Assembly: GCA_003557125.1 (NCBI GenBank)
Contig: PWPN01000033.1
Location: forward strand, 1-6,839
Direction: 5' to 3'
DNA: 6,839 nucleotides
Origin: Phycisphaerae bacterium
GTDB taxonomy: Bacteria > Planctomycetota > Phycisphaerae > UBA1845 > PWPN01
Below, piece after piece: positions 1 to 4,976 of the stretch. The notes under the pieces were generated by a model. That model saw only the letters and a list, made by a program, of their open reading frames with translations, made no database searches and was not told the DNA's origin. Numbering within the stretch: position 1 is the first letter of the stretch; every line of letters begins with the position of its first letter. Position numbers and translations under genes: made by a program.

Positions 1-666
1 ATTGCCCGGGCCCACGATCTTGTCGACCCGCTCCACCCGCTGCGTGCCGAGTGCCAGGGCTGCGATCGCATGCGCTCCGCCCATGCGATACACCTCGGTG
101 ACGCCCAGTTCGGCCGCGACAGCCAGTATGGCCGGGTGAATGTCATTATCGTGACGCGGAGGCGCGACGATCGCGATATCCTTGACACCGGCGACCTGGG
201 CCGGGACCGCGCTATGGATGGCCGACGACAACAGCGGGGCTGAGGCGCCGGGAACGCACACGCCGACCCGGGCGACGGGTCGACTTCGCATCACCAGGCT
301 GCAGCCGGGCCGCTCGAGCGGCGCAAGCGGGCTGCCGAGCACATGCGTCTGAAACCGTCGCACCGCCTCGATCGAACGGCGGGCCGCCTCCATGAGTTCC
401 GCAGGCGCTTCGGCACGGGCCTTGCGGAGTTGCTCTTGCGGCACGCGGACATCTTCCGGTCGCACATGGGCCGCGTCGACGCGTTGGGTAATCTCGGCGA
501 CGGCCTCGTCCCCACGGCGACGGACATCCTCGATGATCTGACGGACGACCTGCGTTTCCGGCGGATCGTCCAGGATGAGCCGATCCAGAAGCAAAGGACG
601 ACGCAGCTTGTCGAGCTCCTCAGCCACGTTCTCGCGACCGGCATCCATAACACGCAGCAACGTCAT
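1..666 (-). CDS. hisD: Histidinol dehydrogenase, C-terminal part missing (runs off left edge)
   Basis: The product is the NAD-dependent zinc enzyme that oxidises L-histidinol to L-histidine in two steps, the end of histidine biosynthesis in the cytoplasm. The frame stays open to base 1, so only the first 222 of about 430 residues are seen. Family landmarks are RVGVCVPG (about 133-139), PAQVAGV (155-161), GGAHAIAALALGT (196-208) and the VDKIVGPGN block (214-222) at the cut. The zinc ligands and catalytic histidines of the family lie further on and cannot be checked. The ATG at 664-666 is chosen because a GAAAGG ribosome site (675-680 on the plus strand) sits 8 bases upstream. Oddities are VPGASAPLLSS where I expect something like VPGGxAxYPSS, and GGAHA where GGAQA is usual. 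The identification itself is secure. A promoter match lies about 95 bases upstream, so the gene is probably transcribed separately from the DUF342 gene. Confidence 0.95.
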   Translation of the reverse strand, partial: MTLLRVMDAGRENVAEELDKLRRPLLLDRLILDDPPETQVVRQIIEDVRRRGDEAVAEITQRVDAAHVRPEDVRVPQEQLRKARAEAPAELMEAARRSIEAVRRFQTHVLGSPLAPLERPGCSLVMRSRPVARVGVCVPGASAPLLSSAIHSAVPAQVAGVKDIAIVAPPRHDNDIHPAILAVAAELGVTEVYRMGGAHAIAALALGTQRVERVDKIVGPGN

Positions 667-674
667 CGCAACAA

Positions 675-680
675 CCTTTC
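675..680 (-). promoter_or_regulatory. Ribosome binding site of hisD
   Basis: On the minus strand the bases read GAAAGG, followed by 8 bases and then the hisD ATG. This supports the start at 666 over an in-frame ATG seven codons in. Confidence 0.7.
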
Positions 681-724
681 AAAACTCGATCTGAGCGGTT
701 CCCAGCCAGCAGTTCACCTGATCG

Positions 725-740
725 GCGGGCCTCGACCCGC
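725..740 (-). other. Small hairpin in the presumed hisD leader
   Basis: GCGGG (725-729) and CCCGC (736-740) can pair around a 6-base loop. It lies between the predicted -10 element and the hisD start, within a leader of roughly 90 bases. No run of T follows on the minus strand, so it is not a standard terminator. I see no leader peptide with a run of histidine codons, so classical his attenuation is not supported here. Confidence 0.35.
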
Positions 741-761
741 AGTCGGCCAGCCAAACGTGCG

Positions 762-790
762 ATTATATTGAGCTGTCCGGATACTGGCCA
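762..790 (-). promoter_or_regulatory. Predicted sigma70-type promoter for hisD
   Basis: The minus strand carries a perfect TATAAT (767 down to 762), preceded by a 17-base spacer and TGGCCA (790 down to 785), which matches TTGACA at 4 of 6 positions. Transcription would start near 755, giving a leader of about 90 bases before hisD. A perfect -10 box stands out in such GC-rich DNA. The -35 hexamer lies inside the first unit of the 60-base direct repeat, so the repeat edge forms part of the promoter. This is a pattern match only. Confidence 0.6.
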
Positions 791-900
791 GAATGCGCGT
801 CTTTGGGTGGTACGGGCGTCCTCGCCCGTCGGAAGACTTGTTACTGGCCAGATGCGCGACTTAGGGTGGTACGGGCGTCCTCGCCCGTCGGAAGGACTTG
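781..900. repeat. Two tandem 60-base direct repeats, each with a GC-rich hairpin
   Basis: Unit 1 (781-840) and unit 2 (841-900) are nearly identical. They start with TACTGGCCAGA, share a long core with the hairpin, and end in GACTTG. One single-base indel near each end compensates, so both units stay 60 bases long. Each contains a 7-base perfect stem, ACGGGCG-TCCT-CGCCCGT, at 812-829 and 871-888. There is no open frame of protein character through them and no direct terminal repeat of an insertion sequence. They look like non-coding repeat DNA. Confidence 0.9.
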
Positions 901-909
901 TGCTCGGGC

Positions 910-947
910 GCCACTGGTACTTCGGGGTGCCACTGGTACTTCAGGGT
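910..947. repeat. Two tandem 19-base repeats leading into a hairpin
   Basis: The unit GCCACTGGTACTTCNGGGT occurs at 910-928 and 929-947 with a single difference. A third start of the same unit, GCCACTGG, begins at 948 and there becomes the 5' arm of the hairpin at 950-972. The 19-base period therefore shares its first 8 bases with that hairpin, as if the repeats grew from its arm. Confidence 0.85.
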
Positions 948-949
948 GC

Positions 950-972
950 CACTGGCGGCTTGTCCGCCAGTG
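950..972. repeat. 9-base-pair perfect hairpin (third of three adjacent inverted repeats)
   Basis: CACTGGCGG (950-958) pairs perfectly with CCGCCAGTG (964-972) around the 5-base loop CTTGT. It begins two bases after the next inverted repeat (974-1000) on the minus strand. There is no T run on either side, so I do not call an intrinsic terminator, although it lies downstream of the DUF342 gene and could stall or stabilise that transcript's end. Confidence 0.7.
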
Positions 973-973
973 C

Positions 974-1000
974 TCCCCCTCCACAGTCGCTCCAGGGGGA
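974..1000. repeat. Inverted repeat, 7-base stem (second of three)
   Basis: TCCCCCT (974-980) and AGGGGGA (994-1000) are perfect complements around a 13-base loop. It sits directly between the neighbouring inverted repeats at 950-972 and 1002-1054, with a single base on each side. Confidence 0.65.
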
Positions 1001-1001
1001 C

Positions 1002-1054
1002 GTCCGCCACGGCCAAGTCGCGGCGTAGCCGAAGGCAAAGACGGAGGGGCGGAC
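1002..1054. repeat. Inverted repeat, 7-base stem with long loop (first of three)
   Basis: GTCCGCC (1002-1008) and GGCGGAC (1048-1054) are perfect complements enclosing 39 bases. On the minus strand this is the first structure after the DUF342 stop codon at 1075. The long loop makes it less certain than the hairpin at 950-972, and some internal pairing inside the loop is possible. Confidence 0.5.
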
Positions 1055-1074
1055 GCTACAGGGTACGGCCGAGT

Positions 1075-2529
1075 TCAGCGAACCGCCTCGACCGGCTCTT
1101 CGGACGGGACGTACGTATAGCTCGGCAGGACCGTGACCGATCCCGAGCAACGATCGACCGCGCAAATTTCCTCGACACGTTCGATGACGCGACGTTCGAT
1201 AGAGATCGGCCCTTTGCGCTCCATGCGGAAAACCGTCATCTTGTCGCCGAAGATGACGGCCACCCCGGGATGGACCATGGCTGTGACCAGCAGCTGAACT
1301 TTCTCGTCCGGGCCCGCTGCCTGAGTGAGCTGTTTCTTCTTGTTTTCGAGCTCGTCGGCCTGGACGTCCACCTCGTCCGCCTGGAACATGAGCATCGTCG
1401 CCTGCTCGCGCTGCTCGGAGGTGAGGCGTTGGATCTGGGCGATGAGCGGGCCGATCTTCTCGCGCACCTTGGCCGCCGACTCCCGCTTCTTGCGGATCTC
1501 CTCGTCGATCGCCTCGACGCGCGGCAGTATTTCGGGGTCCAGGCCGATCGCGACTTCCGTCCGGCGCTCGGACATATTGCCCAGGACCTTGATTTCCGCC
1601 CCCTTCCGCGCATACACCGACCCGCCGACGACCTTGCCGCGCGGCACGTACAGAAAACCGTGGGCACGGATCCGACTGTTCATGCACTCGCGCGTTATCG
1701 TGATATCGCCCTGGGCTTCGAGGCAGGCATCGCTGCAGAATTTCGTAAAAAGATCCCCCCCGGCCTGGACGATGGCCTTGCCCTGGCCCACGATCCCGCC
1801 GGTCACGTGAATGTCCGTGCCGGCCTCGACCACAGCCGACTCGATCGCCCCGCGAACGGCGACGGACTTGGGCGAACAGACCTTGAACCCGCTGCGAACC
1901 GTGCCGTTGATGAGGACGTCCGCGGGAGCGTCCACGTTGCCGGTGCTGAAATCGACGTCCTCGGCCACCTCGACCGCCTCGACGACAGCCACTTCGCGCC
2001 GCGTGACGTGCAGCTTGCCCGAGATGGCTGCCTGCAGCGTCCTGCCATCCTCGGCAAGCGTCACATTCTCGCCCAGCTCGACCGAATGAAGAGGCTTCAC
2101 GCCCTTGATCGGCTTGCCGTAGACGTCCGTCCCCGAACGAACGCTCGTGGCGGGATGGTAGAACCCGATGACTTGGCCTTCCGAGACCGTGGGAATGCGC
2201 GACTCGTAGAAATCCGTTCTGCCGTCAGGGTCGCCTTGGTCCTCGGCTTCTTCCAGGAACTCGACCCAGGCGCCCTCTCCATGAACCGGCGCGACACCCT
2301 CGGCCAGCACTACCGGCCCGGCCAGCGGTTCACCGCTCGCCGCCGACTCGACCAGAGCGGCCACGCGCCCTTGGACATCATCGTTCAGCTCGATGCCCAG
2401 TGCCTGAACACTGTCCGTGATATTCTCCGACGTGAGTAGCCCCGGATCGACACCGGCCACGATGCAGTCGGCTCGCAAGCGGTCCTTGGAGACCTCGATG
2501 GGAATTCCGTTCCGGGCTGTAGCCTTCAT
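1075..2529 (-). CDS. DUF342 / FapA-family protein
   Basis: This is a 484-residue protein of the DUF342 (flagellar assembly protein A-like, FapA) family, whose biochemical role is poorly defined. Visible parts are an N-terminal region (1-110), then VSEGQVIGFYHPA through GTDVYGKPIKG (115-143), which matches the family's 'G.DV.GK.I' hallmark. A glycine- and valine-rich repetitive stretch follows (about 160-320), as expected of the family's beta-helix core. A charged coiled-coil-like segment (about 333-404, IDEEIRKKRE and similar) comes next, and the C-terminal VHPGVAVIFGDK block (419-430) is also typical. No signal peptide or membrane segment is seen, so it is probably cytoplasmic. The ATG at 2527-2529 has GGAG (2537-2540) 7 bases upstream. 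No flagellar genes are in view, so I do not name it fapA. The family call is confident; the function is open. Confidence 0.9.
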   Translation of the reverse strand: MKATARNGIPIEVSKDRLRADCIVAGVDPGLLTSENITDSVQALGIELNDDVQGRVAALVESAASGEPLAGPVVLAEGVAPVHGEGAWVEFLEEAEDQGDPDGRTDFYESRIPTVSEGQVIGFYHPATSVRSGTDVYGKPIKGVKPLHSVELGENVTLAEDGRTLQAAISGKLHVTRREVAVVEAVEVAEDVDFSTGNVDAPADVLINGTVRSGFKVCSPKSVAVRGAIESAVVEAGTDIHVTGGIVGQGKAIVQAGGDLFTKFCSDACLEAQGDITITRECMNSRIRAHGFLYVPRGKVVGGSVYARKGAEIKVLGNMSERRTEVAIGLDPEILPRVEAIDEEIRKKRESAAKVREKIGPLIAQIQRLTSEQREQATMLMFQADEVDVQADELENKKKQLTQAAGPDEKVQLLVTAMVHPGVAVIFGDKMTVFRMERKGPISIERRVIERVEEICAVDRCSGSVTVLPSYTYVPSEEPVEAVR

Positions 2530-2536
2530 GGCGAAA

Positions 2537-2540
2537 CTCC
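2537..2540 (-). promoter_or_regulatory. Ribosome binding site of the DUF342 gene
   Basis: GGAG on the minus strand lies 7 bases before the ATG at 2529 and fixes this start. Confidence 0.6.
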
Positions 2541-2591
2541 GGTCGTTCCCGAATTACTCGACCCGCGCAGCGCCCCCCGATCTCGATACGT

Positions 2592-2606
2592 GCGCACACC
2601 GTGCGC
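2592..2606 (-). promoter_or_regulatory. Inverted repeat upstream of the DUF342 gene
   Basis: GCGCAC (2592-2597) and GTGCGC (2601-2606) pair around 3 bases, with a further wobble pair and G-C pair outside. It lies about 63-77 bases before the DUF342 start. It could be a leader hairpin or a dimeric protein site. A second, weaker inverted repeat (ATCCC/GGGAT) is at 2636-2650. I find no convincing -35/-10 pair in 2530-2811, and otherwise nothing in this 282-base gap. Confidence 0.35.
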
Positions 2607-2811
2607 GCATGTCCGCTGTATCATTCTTCGGTCGGATCCCACGAAGGGATGACATATCTGTAACACACCGCATTCGGGGCGCGCAAATCGCGTCCCCCCC
2701 TCGCCCCGCACTCAAAGGAAGGAACGTCCGATAGAACAACGCTTCACCATGCGAACGCGCCGTCGTGCAATCGAAACAAATTATTGGAGATCGGGCCTGA
2801 ACCGGATTCGA

Positions 2812-3060
2812 TCATCGACCTACGTGCACGCGGGCCACGACCCGGCCCGTGTGATCGAAGACATCGAACCGATCCGAACCGGCACTCGCAGCCGATCGGC
2901 CGCAGCCGTTCATACCCCGGTAAACGCACCGCCCCACCGCGTCATCGATCCGTACCGCTTCACCTGCACACCCGAGCGTCCGAGCCAGACTCGCCAGATG
3001 CGGCTCGGGCAGACCCGCCTCAGCCTCGCGGTCCAACGATTCGTTGACTAGCGTCGTCAT
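2812..3060 (-). CDS. Small hypothetical protein, 82 residues
   Basis: I do not recognise the family. The 82-residue product begins MTTLVNESLDRE and ends FDHTGRVVARVHVGR. It is mixed in charge, with no signal peptide, membrane helix or Cys-x2-Cys motif; single cysteines are at about 31, 46 and 53. Support for a real gene comes from a GAGG ribosome site (3066-3069) 5 bases before the ATG, a natural amino-acid mix unlike the Arg/Ser/Pro-rich antisense frames, and about 70% G or C at third codon positions by my hand count. It is the first minus-strand gene of the divergent region shared with the [2Fe-2S] gene and lies 282 bases upstream of the DUF342 gene. The overlapping plus-strand frame (2749-3051) lacks a good ribosome site and looks less protein-like. 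Moderate confidence. Confidence 0.55.
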   Translation of the reverse strand: MTTLVNESLDREAEAGLPEPHLASLARTLGCAGEAVRIDDAVGRCVYRGMNGCGRSAASAGSDRFDVFDHTGRVVARVHVGR

Positions 3061-3096
3061 GAAGCCCTCGCGAAATGAAAGTCGTAACCGCGCAAC

Positions 3097-3109
3097 ACAC
3101 CTAAGGTGT
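3097..3109. promoter_or_regulatory. Near-perfect palindrome in the divergent intergenic region
   Basis: ACACCT-A-AGGTGT has two perfect 6-base arms around one base. It lies at the edge of the most AT-rich stretch of the window (about 3099-3137), between the divergent genes at 2812-3060 and 3289-3606. The geometry suits a dimeric regulator better than an RNA hairpin, because the central spacer is too short for a loop. I cannot assign a regulator, and it does not match a Fur box as I know it. Confidence 0.35.
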
Positions 3110-3113
3110 TATT

Positions 3114-3212
3114 ATGAAACAAGTTATGCTAATTTTGGCCATGCCGGGCCAGGCCCCGGCCCTTCGCCCCGGCCGTTCTGTGATTATCGGATGTCTCATG
3201 CGTATTGCTTGA
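3114..3212 (+). CDS. Possible 32-residue leader or small protein
   Basis: A short frame starts with MKQVMLILAMPG and ends VIIGCLMRIA, with an AAGG ribosome-site-like sequence (3103-3106) 7 bases before its ATG. It is rather hydrophobic and ends 76 bases before the [2Fe-2S] gene on the same strand. It contains the GC hairpin at 3143-3160. No family is recognised, and a frame this short can arise by chance, so it is listed only as a candidate. Confidence 0.2.
   Translation: MKQVMLILAMPGQAPALRPGRSVIIGCLMRIA
3143..3160. other. GC-rich hairpin in the divergent region
   Basis: GCCGGG (3143-3148) and CCCGGC (3155-3160) pair around a 6-base loop. A second GCCCCGGCC copy follows at about 3166-3174. 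It sits about 130 bases before the [2Fe-2S] gene. No T run follows in either direction, so a terminator is not supported. Confidence 0.35.
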
Positions 3213-3288
3213 AGCGATGCGTCCACGCAAGAGGGCAGGTGCATCATTACAGGCTTACAATAGACTTACGGAGGGTTAAAATAGCCCT

Positions 3289-3606
3289 ATGAAACCCGAC
3301 GACCCCATCTGCCACTGTCACAGGGTCCCGCTCCTGAAACTGTGGCGCTATGCCCGTCGTGTTCGACCGGAAAAGGCCAGCCGGATGTCCGAATGCCTCG
3401 GTGCAGGAACCGGCTGCGGCTGGTGCATCCCGTTTCTGAAAAAAATCCAGGAAAAGGCGCTCGCGTCGACCCCGCCAAGCCGTGCCGCCGACCCGCTCGA
3501 AGCCCCCCTTGCCGAACTGGCGGACCTGGCGACCATGTCTCCCGAGGAATACGCCCGGCAGCGCCGTCACTACCTCGACACCAAAAAGGATCGCAATACG
3601 TTCTGA
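3289..3606 (+). CDS. BFD-like [2Fe-2S]-binding protein
   Basis: This 105-residue protein resembles the bacterioferritin-associated ferredoxin (BFD-like) [2Fe-2S] domain. The cluster motif is Cys8-x-Cys10, 32 residues, then Cys43-x2-Cys46 (ICHC ... GTGCGWC), the same spacing as in BFD, where the four cysteines hold the cluster. An extra Cys36 is present. About 55 residues follow the domain, ending SPEEYARQRRHYLDTKKDR, beyond the usual BFD length (about 64 residues). In the family such proteins move electrons to bacterioferritin for iron release or are domains of larger reductases; no bacterioferritin gene is in view, so the partner is unknown. The ATG at 3289 is the only start compatible with an upstream in-frame stop. 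GGAGGG (3270-3275) lies 13 bases before it, which is long. TACAAT (3256-3261) could be a -10 box, but no -35 is seen. It converges on uppP. Confidence 0.85.
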   Translation: MKPDDPICHCHRVPLLKLWRYARRVRPEKASRMSECLGAGTGCGWCIPFLKKIQEKALASTPPSRAADPLEAPLAELADLATMSPEEYARQRRHYLDTKKDRNTF

Positions 3607-3629
3607 GGTGAGTGGCCGCCCGCCCCGCG

Positions 3630-4454
3630 TCAGCCGTATCGGCCGAAGACCAGCAGGACCGCCACGAGCACGCCGACGACTACGCGATAGCCGGCGAATA
3701 CCGTGAACCGGTGCGTCTGGATGTAGCGCATGAACATCTTGACGACGAGAAACGCCACGATGAATGAGACGATGAAGCCGACCGCGAGCACGAGGTGCTG
3801 GCCGGGCTCGATCGCGTCGAGCCCCTTCACGAGCGACAGGAGACTCGCACCCACCAGCGTGGGGATGGCCAGGAAAAACGAGAACTCCGCCGCAGCCGCC
3901 GGCGTGAGCCCCAGCAGCAGCGCCCCCATGATCGTCGCCCCCGAACGCGACGTCCCCGGGATCATGGCCAGACATTGAAGAACCCCGATCACGAACGCGA
4001 TGCGCAACGGGATCATGGCCGCATCGGTCCAGGTTGCCCGAGGCCCCCATCGTTCGATCGCAAAAATCGCGAACCCGCCCACGATCAGCGCCCCGGCCAC
4101 GACGGCGGGGGTCATCAGGTGGGCCTTCATGAAGTCGTCCATGATCGGGCCGAGAATCGCAGCCGGCAGCATCGCGACGAATATTTTCGTGAGAATGTGG
4201 TCCTGCCAGGCACTGCCGGGCGGACGGAAAGTCAGCCGCCACAGGCGCGTCCAGAAATAGATCACGACCGCAAGAATCGCCCCGCTCTGGATGAAGTAGT
4301 TGAAGACGCCGTTCCAGAAGGGATCGCCGTCGGGGATCCCGATCCACGGCATCACCAGGATCATGTGACCGGTGCTCGAAACGGGCAGGAACTCGGTCAA
4401 ACCTTCGACGATTCCCAGAATGACCGCACGGACGACATCGGTCATGGCAAGCAT
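3630..4454 (-). CDS. uppP: Undecaprenyl-diphosphatase (BacA/UppP family)
   Basis: This inner-membrane enzyme removes a phosphate from undecaprenyl pyrophosphate, returning the lipid carrier for peptidoglycan and other envelope polymers; overproduction in the family gives bacitracin resistance. The 274 residues match the usual length. The first catalytic block, GIVEGLTEFLPVSSTGH (14-30), includes Glu17, Glu21 and His30, and the second, PGTSRSGATI (166-175), holds Arg170, equivalent to Arg174 of the E. coli enzyme. Several hydrophobic helices are evident (for example 113-133, 187-210 and 220-240). The first ATG (4452-4454) is preferred over the one three codons later because a strong AGGGGGAG ribosome site (4461-4468) lies 6 bases upstream. 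It follows pgpA by 12 bases and its ribosome site overlaps the pgpA stop, so it is the last gene of a pgsA-pgpA-uppP unit. Confidence 0.96.
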   Translation of the reverse strand: MLAMTDVVRAVILGIVEGLTEFLPVSSTGHMILVMPWIGIPDGDPFWNGVFNYFIQSGAILAVVIYFWTRLWRLTFRPPGSAWQDHILTKIFVAMLPAAILGPIMDDFMKAHLMTPAVVAGALIVGGFAIFAIERWGPRATWTDAAMIPLRIAFVIGVLQCLAMIPGTSRSGATIMGALLLGLTPAAAAEFSFFLAIPTLVGASLLSLVKGLDAIEPGQHLVLAVGFIVSFIVAFLVVKMFMRYIQTHRFTVFAGYRVVVGVLVAVLLVFGRYG

Positions 4455-4460
4455 GCGCCG

Positions 4461-4468
4461 CTCCCCCT
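4461..4468 (-). promoter_or_regulatory. Ribosome binding site of uppP, overlapping the pgpA stop
   Basis: AGGGGGAG on the minus strand lies 6 bases before the uppP ATG. Its first two bases are shared with the TAG stop codon of pgpA (4467-4469), which suggests translational coupling of the two genes. Confidence 0.75.
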
Positions 4469-4976
4469 ATGGCCAGAACACACGAAAGACAACCTGCCCG
4501 ACCAGGTTGGCATAGATACCGGCGGCTACGTCATCCAGGGCGATCCCCCAGCCGCCAGGCAGTTTTTCGAGTCGGCGACCGGGCGGCGGCTTGAACACGT
4601 CGAATAATCGGAAGAAGAAAAACTGCACCGCCAACACAGCCAGCGCCTGGCTCGGCGTCGCCATCGGCAGTGCGATCAGTGCCACCCATTGGCCCGCCCA
4701 TTCGTCGAGGACGACCTGGCCGGGATCGCCCGGCTTGCGCGATCGCCCGGCGAAATACGTGATCGCCCATTCGCCCCACAGGCCGCAACCGACCGTCGCC
4801 AGCACAGCCAGAACGAGCCAGACGCCATCGAGCACAAGTGGCGGGCAGCCGACATGCCAACAGATCGCCCAGATGCCCAAGGCGATCGCGACCGCCCCGG
4901 CCGAACCGAAGGTGCCCGATGCGACGGGGGCGTACCCGAGCCCAAGCCCGGTCATCCAGAGGTGACGCATTTTCAT
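4467..4976 (-). CDS. pgpA: Phosphatidylglycerophosphatase A
   Basis: PgpA dephosphorylates phosphatidylglycerophosphate to phosphatidylglycerol at the inner membrane. The 169 residues fit the family (about 170). Typical features appear in order: GLGLGYAPVASGTFGS (10-25), the acidic DPGQVVLDEWAGQW block (84-97), RLFDVFKPPP (123-132), and GIALDDVAAGIYA (144-156), with hydrophobic segments near 27-45, 50-66 and 97-120. The frame is open further upstream to 5270, but that part lies inside pgsA and looks unlike protein. The ATG at 4974-4976 overlaps the pgsA TGA as ATGA, so translation is probably coupled to pgsA. No clear ribosome site is seen before it, which agrees with re-initiation. A second ATG two codons later (4968-4970) is a possible alternative. 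Confidence 0.93.
   Translation of the reverse strand: MKMRHLWMTGLGLGYAPVASGTFGSAGAVAIALGIWAICWHVGCPPLVLDGVWLVLAVLATVGCGLWGEWAITYFAGRSRKPGDPGQVVLDEWAGQWVALIALPMATPSQALAVLAVQFFFFRLFDVFKPPPGRRLEKLPGGWGIALDDVAAGIYANLVGQVVFRVFWP

Noticed and set aside
667..755. Histidine attenuator before hisD
   Set aside because: No leader peptide with consecutive histidine codons and no competing hairpins with a T run are visible.
781..973. CRISPR array
   Set aside because: Repeats are directly adjacent with no unique spacers of even length, and no cas genes are seen.
950..1000. Intrinsic terminator for the DUF342 gene
   Set aside because: The stems are strong but no T run follows on the minus strand, so the standard pattern is not met.
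898..2439. Long plus-strand open frame (513 codons) opposite the DUF342 gene
   Set aside because: It is antisense to a gene with clear family motifs, rich in Arg/Asp/Leu as expected for a shadow in GC-rich DNA, and has no recognisable domain.
2749..3051. Plus-strand 100-codon frame
   Set aside because: It overlaps the better-supported minus-strand small gene, has no good ribosome site, and its Arg/Ser/Pro/Thr-rich composition looks like a shadow frame.
3247..4347. Long minus-strand frame (366 codons) overlapping uppP and the [2Fe-2S] gene
   Set aside because: It covers uppP in another frame and runs through the opposite-strand [2Fe-2S] gene. Its composition is Arg/Gly/Ala-rich without motifs.
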